Source: Avelusimicrobium sp963660385 (GTDB taxonomy: Bacteria > Elusimicrobiota > Elusimicrobia > Elusimicrobiales > Elusimicrobiaceae). From it: a stretch of DNA of 23,265 nucleotides. The notes under the pieces were generated by a model. The model searched no databases and was not told where the DNA came from. It worked only from the letters and a program-made list of their open reading frames with translations. The position numbers and the translations under genes were made by a program. Location: positions 1 through 23,265 of the forward strand of contig CAVKWQ010000024.1 in NCBI GenBank assembly GCA_963660385.1, read 5' to 3'. Positions 13,477-21,739 of the stretch are shown piece after piece; position 1 is the stretch's first letter; each line of letters opens with the position of its first letter.

Positions 13477-15837
13477 ATGTGGTATGGAATATCGGCCCTG
13501 CGCACCTTTGAACAATACGCGCTGTTTGGCGTACTGTTTATTGCGGTGCTGGGCCTTTTGTATGCCTTATTTTTGCGCAAGCAGGTCATCCGCGAGGATT
13601 GCGGCACCCCGGAAATGTTAAAAGTATGGGGCGCTATTAAGGAAGGCGCCAACGCCTACTTAAAAAGACAACTAAAAACCATTTTGCCGCTGATTGGGTT
13701 GCTGACGGTTTGCTTATTTTTATCCGTCTATATTGTGCCCGTCTCGCAGGATTCTATGGAACGCTTTGCCGGGTTATCGCCCGAAAAAGTAAAACTTATT
13801 GCCGCTTTTGGCCGTGCGGGGGCTTTTATATTGGGTGCGGTCTTTTCGCTTTTGGTCGGCCAGTTGGGTATGCGTATTGCCGTGGACGCAAACGTCCGCG
13901 TGGCGGCGGCTTCCAAACGCAGTTTTGGCGACGCCTTGCGCATTGCCTACCGCGCCGGAACCGTTACGGGTATGCTGACAGACGGCCTAGGGCTCCTGGG
14001 CGGAACGGTTATCTTTATTATCTTTGGTATTGCCGCGCCGGATGCGCTGTTGGGCTTCGGTTTTGGCGGTACGTTACTGGCCTTATTTATGCGCGTAGGC
14101 GGCGGTATTTACACCAAAGCCGCTGACGTAGGCGCGGACCTAGTCGGCAAAGTGGAAGCAGGTATCCCGGAGGACGACCCGCGCAACCCCGCCGTCGTGG
14201 CCGATTTGGTGGGCGACAATGTGGGCGACTGCGCCGGTATGGCCGCCGATATTTTTGAATCCTACGAGGTTACTATTGTTTCCGGCCTTATCCTGGGGAT
14301 TGGGCTATGGCGGATTACAGGCCACCACGAGTGGATTGTTTACCCCCTCTTGGTGCGCGGTATCGGCGTGTTATGCTCCATTATCGGCACATATGCGGTA
14401 AAGGATTCCAAACGCTCCGCCGGGAACGCGATGAAGGCTATCTTTAAAGGATACAGCATTTCCGCCGCCATTTCCGTAGTGATTTTCGGCCTGCTCGCGT
14501 ATTATTATATGGACCAAGTGCCCGGCGGCTGGTGGAGACCGTTCGCCGCTACCACCATTGGTATTATCTTGGCTATCGGTATTGACCGTTTGACCGAATA
14601 CTTTACGGGCACGGAAAACAAACCGGTACAGGAAATCAAAAAATCTACCGCCACGGGTTCGGCCACGACCATTTTGTCGGGCATTGCGGTAGGCTTTGAA
14701 TCGGCCGTATGGACCACACTTGTTATTGCGGCCTCTATCTTCTGTTCCGTCTTTATCTTTGGTACGATTGACGGCCTGACGCCTGCGGAAAAGTTTAACT
14801 TTATCCTCTACGGCGTAGCGATGACGGGTATCGGGATGCTGACCCTGACGGGCAACAACGTGGCGATGGACTCCTTTGGCCCGATTGCCGACAACGCCAA
14901 CGGTATCGGAGAGATGAGTTGGCACGGACAAGAGGACGACGAAACCAAAAAGGCTCGCCAGATTATGGCGGACTTGGACGGCGTGGGCAACACGACCAAG
15001 GCCATTACCAAAGGCGTGGCTATCGGTTCGGCCGTAATTGCGGCGGTATCGCTGTTTGCCTCGTATATGGTGGACGTAAGCAACGTACAACGCTTGCTTA
15101 ATGACGCTTGGGCCGCCGCGGGCGAAAGCAAAGTGCTTACGCTTTTGTCCCAAGTGGGCATTGTAGTTTCCAACCCGGTGGTGTTTGTTGGGATGCTTAT
15201 CGGCGGGGCGTTGCCGTGGTTGTTCTCGTCCTTTGCTATTAACGCTGTCAGCCGTGCGGCCGCGCTTATTGTGCAGGAAGTCCGCCGTCAGTTTAAAGGT
15301 GGAGTGTTGGAAGGCAAAGCCAAGCCGGACTATACCCGTGCGGTAAACATTTCTACTGTTGCCGCGCAAAAGGAACTGATTATTTTGGCCTTGTTAGGCA
15401 TTGTCTCCCCGGTGGTGGTAGGACTTGCGTTTGGTGTGGAAGCCTTGGGCGGCTTTTTAGCCGGGATCATCGTTTCCGGCCAGTTGCTCGCGGTGTTTAT
15501 GTCCAATGCGGGCGGCGCGTGGGATAACGCCAAAAAAGTGGTGGAAGACGAACCCACCGATTTGGCGGCAAACTCTGGAAAAGGCTCCGAACGCCACAAA
15601 GCCAGCGTAGTGGGCGATACAGTGGGCGACCCGCTCAAAGATACGGCGGGCCCGGCAGTCAACCCCTTGATTAAGGTGGTAAATATGGTAGCCGTTATCG
15701 TGGCGCCGATTATTGTCAATTACCACAACGATTTTACCCCCTTGGGCAAAATCGGCTGGGTGATAGTAATTGCGCTTTTGGCGGTGTTGGGCTGGGCCAT
15801 TTTAACCAGCAAAAAACCCGCGCAAGAAATTAAATAG
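13477..15837 (+). CDS. hppA: Membrane-bound H+-translocating pyrophosphatase, K+-independent type
   Basis: 786 aa with about 16 TM helices. It couples hydrolysis of pyrophosphate to ion pumping across the inner membrane. The substrate-site motif DVGADLVGKVEAG starts at Asp217, followed by EDDPRNPAVVADLVGDNVGD. The second acidic site DNANGIGEM and the late KASVVGDTVGDPLKDTAGP motif are complete. The subclass marker reads GNTTKAITKG, with Lys508 and Thr511. Families that need K+ have Ala at the Lys position, so this is a K+-independent pump, a class known to move H+. It salvages energy from biosynthetic pyrophosphate, fitting a fermentative anaerobe. It is monocistronic, between its own promoter and a strong terminator. 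Confidence 0.96.
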   Translation: MWYGISALRTFEQYALFGVLFIAVLGLLYALFLRKQVIREDCGTPEMLKVWGAIKEGANAYLKRQLKTILPLIGLLTVCLFLSVYIVPVSQDSMERFAGLSPEKVKLIAAFGRAGAFILGAVFSLLVGQLGMRIAVDANVRVAAASKRSFGDALRIAYRAGTVTGMLTDGLGLLGGTVIFIIFGIAAPDALLGFGFGGTLLALFMRVGGGIYTKAADVGADLVGKVEAGIPEDDPRNPAVVADLVGDNVGDCAGMAADIFESYEVTIVSGLILGIGLWRITGHHEWIVYPLLVRGIGVLCSIIGTYAVKDSKRSAGNAMKAIFKGYSISAAISVVIFGLLAYYYMDQVPGGWWRPFAATTIGIILAIGIDRLTEYFTGTENKPVQEIKKSTATGSATTILSGIAVGFESAVWTTLVIAASIFCSVFIFGTIDGLTPAEKFNFILYGVAMTGIGMLTLTGNNVAMDSFGPIADNANGIGEMSWHGQEDDETKKARQIMADLDGVGNTTKAITKGVAIGSAVIAAVSLFASYMVDVSNVQRLLNDAWAAAGESKVLTLLSQVGIVVSNPVVFVGMLIGGALPWLFSSFAINAVSRAAALIVQEVRRQFKGGVLEGKAKPDYTRAVNISTVAAQKELIILALLGIVSPVVVGLAFGVEALGGFLAGIIVSGQLLAVFMSNAGGAWDNAKKVVEDEPTDLAANSGKGSERHKASVVGDTVGDPLKDTAGPAVNPLIKVVNMVAVIVAPIIVNYHNDFTPLGKIGWVIVIALLAVLGWAILTSKKPAQEIK

Positions 15838-15856
15838 TTCTTGCTTATTTACAAAA

Positions 15857-15889
15857 ATCCCCGCGGATAAAAAACGCGGGGATTTTTTT
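15857..15889 (+). terminator. Terminator of hppA
   Basis: ATCCCCGCG (15857-15865) pairs perfectly with CGCGGGGAT (15875-15883), followed by seven T. Confidence 0.92.
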
Positions 15890-15891
15890 GG

Positions 15892-15897
15892 TATGAT
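15892..15897 (+). promoter_or_regulatory. -10 box of the two-TM protein gene (leaderless type)
   Basis: TATGAT, six nt before ATG 15904 and directly after the hppA terminator T-run. An in-frame ATG at 15898 touches the -10 box and is less likely to be the start. Confidence 0.45.
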
Positions 15898-15903
15898 ATG
15901 GAT

Positions 15904-16758
15904 ATGACTATTGCGATTATTGTTATTATGCTTGGCGCGGGCGTAGGCCTTTGGGCCACCACGCGCACCCGCACCGCCCAACTGGCGCAAATGGCGCGCC
16001 TAAACGGGTGCCGCTTTGACAAGGAAAAGGACACCGTTACCACCGAACTGACGGCAGGGCGGCTGGAATTTTTTACACTCTTCTTCCACCAATACCAAAA
16101 CGTCAGCACAACATCGGACAATTTGGCCTTTATACGCGTAGCCGATGACAACATTTACACGGACGATAACCCCAAAACCAAGCCCGTCAAATTAACACTC
16201 TTTACGGCGGAACTCAAAAAGCGGCAATTCCCCGCGCTTAAAATCGCGCCGATAGACTCGCTGTTTGCACCGTCGCAATATGCCCTGATGAAGACGAACA
16301 TCCCGGCGGTAGATAGCCGCTACCGCGTACACGCGCCTACTCCGGCAGCAGGGCTGGTATTAACGCCCTTTTTAATCGGGCTTTTAAAAACGCGCGGAAA
16401 TATTTATTTGGAACTAAATGACAACGCGCTCATTTATCACGAAAACGCCTGTATTTCGGTAGAGGATTACCAATCCTTCCGCTTCCGGGCAATGCAGATT
16501 TTGCACGAACTGGAAAATGCGCTGATTAAGTTGGAGCAAACCGACCCCGCCAGCACGGCCACTTTGTCGCCCAAACCGCAGGACGAAGCCGAACTGCGCG
16601 CCGAAGCAATGCTAAAAGCGCTTTGCGCCCCGCGCGAAGCAACCCCGCAAACGGAAAACAGCGGTTTCCGCGGCGTGTGGATTATTATGCTGCTTGCGGT
16701 ACTTTTAGGCATATCGCTTTTATCCTGGTTTGCACTTAATAACTGGGTGCAACGGTAA
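15904..16758 (+). CDS. Unknown protein with one TM helix at each end
   Basis: 284 aa from the preferred start. Residues about 1-18 (MTIAIIVIMLGAGVGLWA) and about 258-278 are TM helices enclosing a roughly 235-residue soluble region, which is probably cytoplasmic because the positive RTRTAQ segment follows the first helix. The soluble part has a pattern I have seen in uncharacterised membrane proteins: an early NGCRFD-type segment, beta strands, LPxFxLxP-like QFPALKIAPIDSLF near 105-118, then alternating strands and a long helix ending in a charged linker (about 220-255). It may be related to DUF3137-type proteins, but I cannot confirm it. No catalytic motif is seen. It converges on the M3 peptidase gene. 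Confidence 0.75.
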   Translation: MTIAIIVIMLGAGVGLWATTRTRTAQLAQMARLNGCRFDKEKDTVTTELTAGRLEFFTLFFHQYQNVSTTSDNLAFIRVADDNIYTDDNPKTKPVKLTLFTAELKKRQFPALKIAPIDSLFAPSQYALMKTNIPAVDSRYRVHAPTPAAGLVLTPFLIGLLKTRGNIYLELNDNALIYHENACISVEDYQSFRFRAMQILHELENALIKLEQTDPASTATLSPKPQDEAELRAEAMLKALCAPREATPQTENSGFRGVWIIMLLAVLLGISLLSWFALNNWVQR

Positions 16759-16770
16759 AATTTAGCACAA

Positions 16771-16805
16771 AAAATCCGCGCTCTGTAAAAGCGCGGATTT
16801 TTTTG
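16771..16805. terminator. Bidirectional terminator between the two-TM protein gene and the M3 peptidase gene
   Basis: AAATCCGCGCT (16772-16782) pairs perfectly with AGCGCGGATTT (16790-16800) around a 7-nt loop. T-tracts occur in both directions. Confidence 0.9.
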
Positions 16806-16807
16806 TT

Positions 16808-18853
16808 TTAGTTAATTCCTAAACTCTTTAAAAACGCCTTGTCGTTATACGGGCGGCCCAGGAATTTTTCCACCATTTCGTTTTCGTCATACACCGTACC
16901 GGGCGTGTAGATATATTTACGCAACTTGGCGCCTAACTCTTCATTAAACAGCCCTTCTGCCTCAAAGCGCGAAAAGATATCCTGCGCAATCACCAAGGAC
17001 CACGCATACACATAGTAGCCCACATCATACGGGTCGGTCAAACTCATAATATGCCCAAAACTCGCCTGCGGGTAAGTGCCCTTTGTCATCGGGATACCGC
17101 TGATGTCCTTCATCATTTGGCTATATAGTTTGGTGGAATCCACACGCTTGGCGGCAGTGTGCAAGGCCAAGTCGTACTGGCCCAAAAAGTTCTGCCGCAG
17201 AAACGCTGCCGCCACGCCCACATTTTTGGACTTTACCAAGGACGCAATCAGTTCGTCCGGCAAGGCTTCGCCCGTTTTGTAATGGGCGGAAATCTTTTTA
17301 AGCACTTGCGGCTGCCAAGCCCAGTTTTCCAACAGTTGGGAGTGCGCTTCAATATAATCCCACGCCACATTGTCTCCCGTAAGCGTAGCGTATTTGGACG
17401 TAGCCATAGACATTTGCAAAACGTGCCCGAACTCGTGGAACAAGGTTTCCACTTCGCTGTGCTCCAAAAGGGACGGCACGCCGTTGCCCGCCGGGGTAAA
17501 GTTAGCCGCAATTACCACCGACGGCGTTTGCATTTGTCCGTCCGGCAGTTCAAAACGGTCCACAAAACTCCAAGTGGCGGCGTGTGTATATTTGCCGTCG
17601 CGCGGGAACAAATCCAAGTAAAAATTGGAAATTAATTCGCCCGTTTTTTTGTCCTTAATTTGATAGACAATCACATCCGGGTGCCAAGTGGGCAAAGCCG
17701 CCTTGGTAAATGTAACCCCAAAGAGGTTTCCAAACACCCCAAACATCCCGCTAATTACTTTATCCGTCGGGAAATATTCCTTAATTTTATCGTCATCCAC
17801 CTGATAATATTTCTTTTTATATTGGTTGCTCCAATACGGCAAATCCCACGCGGTCATTTCGTCCGCTTTTTGCCCGGTGGTTTCCTCTTTTAGTTTTAAA
17901 TAGGCTTGTATGTCCGCCTGGGCAAGGGGCGTAACTTCCTTTTGCAAATTCTTTAAAAACGCTTCCAAGGTTTCGTAATTTTTAGCCATACGCACCGGGA
18001 GCACATAATCGGGGTACCGCTTAAAACCGAGTAAGGCAGCCTGCTTGCGGCGCAGTTCCACCGTGTCTTCCAGCAGTTTTACATTTTCTTTGCCGCCGCG
18101 GCGGGCAAATTTTTCCTGCAACGATTTGCGCGCTTTTTCACTCTTGGCCGAGGACATAAACGGGTTGTAATCCGGGTATTTTAACGTAACGATATATTTT
18201 CCGTCCTTGGTGCGTTCCAAACGGTTAATATATGTTTCGCCCAAGCCTTCCAATTCCTCGCGTGTAACTACCAGTTCATCCTTGTAATTATTCAAATTTA
18301 CGTTATATTGGGTAATTTTATTTAACCGCTCGGTATTTAATTTGGCATACGCTTCGGCATCCTTTTCACTAAGTGCCATCCCGGCCCGCTCAAAGCGTTC
18401 CAGCCATTTGGCCAGCAAGCGCGCGTCCTCGTGGTTTAACTGCGGTTTCGTGTCCGCATACTCCTTTAACGCCTTATACACGTCCTTGCGGGCAAAGACG
18501 GAAAGTTTTTTATCTACGCCCTTGGCCTCCAAATTGGCGGCGGCTTCGCGCACGTCCGCGTTTTGGTGGAAATACGATAAGAGCGATAAATTCTTCGGCA
18601 CGAACCAATAAGATGTATAGGCGTCTTCCAACGCGCGCACCGTATTGGTAAAGTCCCGCTTATCCGCCGGGATAGCGGCCAAAAAATTCAAATTGATGTC
18701 CAATTCTTCCGCCGCGCGTTGTTCCAGCGCGGAAATTTCCTGGGGCGTATAGTCAAAGCGGAGGTGCCCGTTTTTAAACATATCGCCGTACGCGCCCGCA
18801 AAAGCGGCGCAAGGCAGCGTTAAAGCCGCCACACCCATTATTATTTTGTTCAT
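16808..18853 (-). CDS. Secreted M3-family zinc metallopeptidase (thimet oligopeptidase / Dcp-like)
   Basis: 681 aa, the usual length for M3A enzymes. Residues 1-19 (MNKIIMGVAAL...CAAFA) are a signal peptide. The Cys there is not in a valid lipobox, because Pro precedes it. The zinc site is H473-E474-F-G-H477, with the third ligand Glu502 in WDYIEAHSQLLENW, a pattern of the thimet oligopeptidase and dipeptidyl carboxypeptidase branch. The C-terminal YDVGYYVYAWSLVIAQDIFSRF segment, with substrate-binding Tyr residues, is intact. It would degrade short peptides in the periplasm. Most M3A enzymes are cytoplasmic, although exported Dcp-type members are known. The gene is probably leaderless: TTGCCC-17-TATAAT ends six nt before the ATG. 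Confidence 0.93.
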   Translation of the reverse strand: MNKIIMGVAALTLPCAAFAGAYGDMFKNGHLRFDYTPQEISALEQRAAEELDINLNFLAAIPADKRDFTNTVRALEDAYTSYWFVPKNLSLLSYFHQNADVREAAANLEAKGVDKKLSVFARKDVYKALKEYADTKPQLNHEDARLLAKWLERFERAGMALSEKDAEAYAKLNTERLNKITQYNVNLNNYKDELVVTREELEGLGETYINRLERTKDGKYIVTLKYPDYNPFMSSAKSEKARKSLQEKFARRGGKENVKLLEDTVELRRKQAALLGFKRYPDYVLPVRMAKNYETLEAFLKNLQKEVTPLAQADIQAYLKLKEETTGQKADEMTAWDLPYWSNQYKKKYYQVDDDKIKEYFPTDKVISGMFGVFGNLFGVTFTKAALPTWHPDVIVYQIKDKKTGELISNFYLDLFPRDGKYTHAATWSFVDRFELPDGQMQTPSVVIAANFTPAGNGVPSLLEHSEVETLFHEFGHVLQMSMATSKYATLTGDNVAWDYIEAHSQLLENWAWQPQVLKKISAHYKTGEALPDELIASLVKSKNVGVAAAFLRQNFLGQYDLALHTAAKRVDSTKLYSQMMKDISGIPMTKGTYPQASFGHIMSLTDPYDVGYYVYAWSLVIAQDIFSRFEAEGLFNEELGAKLRKYIYTPGTVYDENEMVEKFLGRPYNDKAFLKSLGIN

Positions 18854-18859
18854 AGGTAA

Positions 18860-18888
18860 ATTATAGAAAATCCGCCCCCGCCGGGCAA
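18860..18888 (-). promoter_or_regulatory. Promoter of the M3 peptidase gene (leaderless type)
   Basis: On the minus strand TTGCCC (18883-18888), exactly 17 nt, TATAAT (18860-18865), then six nt to the ATG at 18851-18853. No Shine-Dalgarno. Confidence 0.65.
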
Positions 18889-18909
18889 AAAACCGGGCGC
18901 GGAATTTCC

Positions 18910-18915
18910 TATAAT
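18910..18915 (+). promoter_or_regulatory. -10 box of the ispH-ubiA fusion operon (leaderless type)
   Basis: TATAAT followed by ATATAT and then ATG 18922. No -35 of good quality and no Shine-Dalgarno. Confidence 0.5.
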
Positions 18916-18921
18916 ATATAT

Positions 18922-20613
18922 ATGGAAAAAGAACAAGACGTAACCGTAGCCAAAAGCGCGGGCTTTTGCCCCGGGGTCAAACGCGCCATTGATAAGGTGC
19001 TGGAATTGGAAGCCGCCGGGAAGAAGCCTGTTTACACCATTGGGCCGCTTATCCACAACAAGCAGGTAACGGATATGTTGGCCGCCAAGCAAATCACGTC
19101 CATTGACCGCCCGCAGGAAGCGGACGACAAATCGGGCGTGCTGGTTATCCGCGCGCACGGCATTACGCCTTCGTTCCAAAAGGAAGTAGAATCTTGCGGT
19201 ATGGAAGTGGTGGACGCCACTTGCCCCTTAGTTAAGCACGCGCAAAACATTATTGCCAAATATGCCGCCCAGGGCTATCACACCGTGATTGTGGGCGACG
19301 GCGGACACGCCGAAGTCATCGGCTTATTGGGCTACACCCAAGGCAAGGGAACCGTTGTTTCCGGGCCTGAGGAAGCCGCCAAACTCCCCCATTTTGACAA
19401 AGTAAATGTCGTTTCGCAAACCACGCAAAAGGAAAGCGTTTTTTACGAAACCGCCGAAGAAATTAAAAAACACGCGGACGAGTGCCAAATTTCCAACACC
19501 ATTTGCCAGCCGACCAAGGACCGCCAAAAGGAAACCATTGAGCAAGCCAAAAACGCCGATTTGGTAATTGTCGTAGGCGGACGCCACAGCGCCAACACCG
19601 CGCGCTTGGCCCTTTTGTGCAGAGGCTTGGCCCCTGCCGTGCAACACGTGGAAACCGAGGGCGAAATTGACCCGCTGCCCGTGGTACGCGCCAAAAAGAT
19701 TTTTATCACCGCCGGGGCCTCTACGCCCAACTGGGTAATTGACCGCGTGGCCGCACGCGTGCGCGAACTACGCAAGCCGGACCCGAAATCCGTTTTATCC
19801 CATTTGCCGGAAATGATATGGCACTTTTTGGTGCGCAACTGTTTTTACACCGCGTGCGCGGCTACCGCGCTTACCTATGTATGTATGCGCCTGGAAAGCG
19901 TGCCTTTCAGCGGATTATTTTTAGCGTTTGCGGGGCTGTTTGTCTATGCACTCACCGCCTTTAACCGCGCCGCCGAAGCACAGCCCGGGCAAAATAAACG
20001 CTTTTTAACGGTTGCCAGCGTAATAGCCGCCTTGGGCGCCGCGGTTGTCGCCCTGCTGCTAGGCAACGGAGCCGCGGTATTGGGGATTCTCTTCTTGGCG
20101 TTGGGCTTTGCCTATCCGTTTAGGCATTTACTTAAATTGCAACTTTTATCGCTTCCCGGCACCAAAGACATTGTAACCGCCTTGGGCTGGGCGTATGCGT
20201 GCGCCTTTTTACCCGCGTATGCCAACGGGCTTTTGCTGAGGAAAGCCTCGTATGTGGCTATTTTTTACACGGTGCTCCTAGTCTTTATGCGCTCGGTAAC
20301 GCTGGGATTTACCTCGGCAAACAAGGACCTTATCATCGGGCGCGAAAGTTTTTATAAAGCCTTTGGGATGAAGAAGACCAAATGGGCCGTTACGCTTATT
20401 TTGCTTGCCTTAACAGCGGCCTTGGGAACGCTCCTGTCTATGACTTGGAAGCCCGCCTTGGTAGCAATGCTGTTACTGGGGCATTTATACACCGTTTTTA
20501 TTGTAATATATTATTATAGTAAGACTACCACCCGCAGCGTAAAAGACGAAACGCTGATTGACGGCCAGTTTTTTGTACTGTGGGCGTTAAGCGCAATAGC
20601 CGCTTATTTGTAA
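18922..20613 (+). CDS. ispH: Fusion of IspH (HMBPP reductase) with a UbiA-like membrane domain
   Basis: 563 aa, about twice the length of IspH. Residues 1-285 are a complete IspH, the last enzyme of the MEP pathway, making IPP and DMAPP with a [4Fe-4S] cluster. Cluster ligands are Cys16, Cys101 and Cys195. Active-site residues His45, His79, His129, Glu131, Thr168, Ser223, Asn225 and Ser267 are present. Residues about 298-563 hold about nine TM helices resembling UbiA prenyltransferases: the LPGTKDIVTALGWAYACAFLPA segment near 411-432 and N467-K-D469...G473-R-E475. The usual first NDxxDxxxD site reads N348-R-A-A-E352, so catalysis by this half is doubtful. No internal stop or frameshift separates the halves. 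pfkA follows 18 nt downstream. Confidence 0.93.
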   Translation: MEKEQDVTVAKSAGFCPGVKRAIDKVLELEAAGKKPVYTIGPLIHNKQVTDMLAAKQITSIDRPQEADDKSGVLVIRAHGITPSFQKEVESCGMEVVDATCPLVKHAQNIIAKYAAQGYHTVIVGDGGHAEVIGLLGYTQGKGTVVSGPEEAAKLPHFDKVNVVSQTTQKESVFYETAEEIKKHADECQISNTICQPTKDRQKETIEQAKNADLVIVVGGRHSANTARLALLCRGLAPAVQHVETEGEIDPLPVVRAKKIFITAGASTPNWVIDRVAARVRELRKPDPKSVLSHLPEMIWHFLVRNCFYTACAATALTYVCMRLESVPFSGLFLAFAGLFVYALTAFNRAAEAQPGQNKRFLTVASVIAALGAAVVALLLGNGAAVLGILFLALGFAYPFRHLLKLQLLSLPGTKDIVTALGWAYACAFLPAYANGLLLRKASYVAIFYTVLLVFMRSVTLGFTSANKDLIIGRESFYKAFGMKKTKWAVTLILLALTAALGTLLSMTWKPALVAMLLLGHLYTVFIVIYYYSKTTTRSVKDETLIDGQFFVLWALSAIAAYL

Positions 20614-20631
20614 TTTGGAGGGGATAAAATT

Positions 20632-21732
20632 ATGACTATTAAAAGAATCGGTATTTTAACCGCCGGCGGGGACTGCCCCGGTTTGAACGCCGTCGTGCGC
20701 GCCGTGAGCAAAAACGCCTTGCGCCACGGCATTGAAGTTTTGGGCCTTAAAAACGGCTTTGACGGCCTCGTACGCAACGAATTTATCCGCATTACGGACG
20801 AAACCGTTTCCGGCATTTTGACCTTAGGGGGCACCATTTTGGGCACCAGCAACATCGCTAACCCTTTTAATTACACGCTTCCGCCTTTCGGCTCGCCGGA
20901 AACGCCGCGCGATTTGTCTTCCGTAGCGATGCACAATTTTAAAGAAAACCAGTTGGACGCCCTTATCACTATCGGTGGCGACGGCACCTTGCATATGTCC
21001 CAGCAGTTTGTGGATATGGGTATGCCGATTGTAGCCGTGCCGAAAACGATTGATAACGACCTGTCCGCCACCGACCAAACCTTCGGCTTTGACTCCGCCT
21101 TGGCGATTGCCACCGAAGCCATTGACCGCCTGCACACCACGGCGCAGAGCCACCACCGCGTGATGATTGTGGAAACGATGGGCCGCTATGCGGGCTGGAT
21201 TGCCTTGCGCTCCGCCTTGGCCGGCGGGGGCGACATTGTGCTCATCCCGGAAATTCCGTACAACGAAGACGTTATCGTCAATTCCATTTTGGAACGCCGC
21301 AGCAAGGGCAAGAATTTCAGTATCGTGGTAGCCGCCGAAGGCGCCAAGAACGAACAGGGCGAACAAACCGTTGCCCGCACCTTACCCGGCAGCACGGACC
21401 CGATTCGCTTGGGTGGCATTGCAGCCAAGTTAAGCAATATGATTGAAGACCGCACCAAAATTGAATCCCGCGCCTGCGTACTCGGCCACACCCAGAGAGG
21501 CGGCACGCCTACGGCCTTTGACCGCTGGCTTTCCACCCTCTACGGCGCCAAGGCGTTGGAAATGGTGTTAGAGGGTAAATTCGGCTATATGGCCGCGTTT
21601 AGAGATTTTAAAATTACCGAAGTAAAAATTACGGACGCTATTTCCGATTTGAAACGCGTGGACCCGAACGGGGACGAAGTGAGAGCCGCGCTGGAAATCG
21701 GTATGAGTTTCGGCTCGTCCACCATTGGTTGA
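20632..21732 (+). CDS. pfkA: 6-phosphofructokinase (group III type; phosphoryl donor uncertain)
   Basis: 366 aa. It phosphorylates fructose-6-phosphate to fructose-1,6-bisphosphate in glycolysis. Motifs: GILTAGGDCPGLNA at 7-20, nucleotide or PPi loop G115-G-D-G118-T, catalytic Asp141 in P137-K138-TIDND, MGRYAGW, and GHTQRGGTPTAFDR. Donor choice in this family follows two positions. Gly118 (E. coli 104) points to ATP, where PPi enzymes have Asp. Lys138 (E. coli 124) is the PPi-type residue, where E. coli has Gly. The mixed pattern is known in actinobacterial group III ATP enzymes, so ATP is more likely. A TTGGAGGGG Shine-Dalgarno sets the start. It lies 18 nt after the ispH fusion gene, probably in one operon. 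Confidence 0.94.
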   Translation: MTIKRIGILTAGGDCPGLNAVVRAVSKNALRHGIEVLGLKNGFDGLVRNEFIRITDETVSGILTLGGTILGTSNIANPFNYTLPPFGSPETPRDLSSVAMHNFKENQLDALITIGGDGTLHMSQQFVDMGMPIVAVPKTIDNDLSATDQTFGFDSALAIATEAIDRLHTTAQSHHRVMIVETMGRYAGWIALRSALAGGGDIVLIPEIPYNEDVIVNSILERRSKGKNFSIVVAAEGAKNEQGEQTVARTLPGSTDPIRLGGIAAKLSNMIEDRTKIESRACVLGHTQRGGTPTAFDRWLSTLYGAKALEMVLEGKFGYMAAFRDFKITEVKITDAISDLKRVDPNGDEVRAALEIGMSFGSSTIG

Positions 21733-21739
21733 GGAAAAA

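Noticed and set aside
14371..15369. Long open frame (332 codons) antisense to hppA
   Set aside because: Rich in His, Arg and Gly with no family resemblance, and lies opposite a strongly conserved gene; a by-product of codon bias.
15898..15903. ATG two codons upstream for the two-TM protein
   Set aside because: It abuts the TATGAT box. The next ATG keeps the 6-nt spacing seen in the other leaderless genes. The difference is two residues only.
21725..21739. TTG start for rlmB overlapping the pfkA stop
   Set aside because: The ATG at 21740 has a well-spaced GAGG site; the TTG has none.
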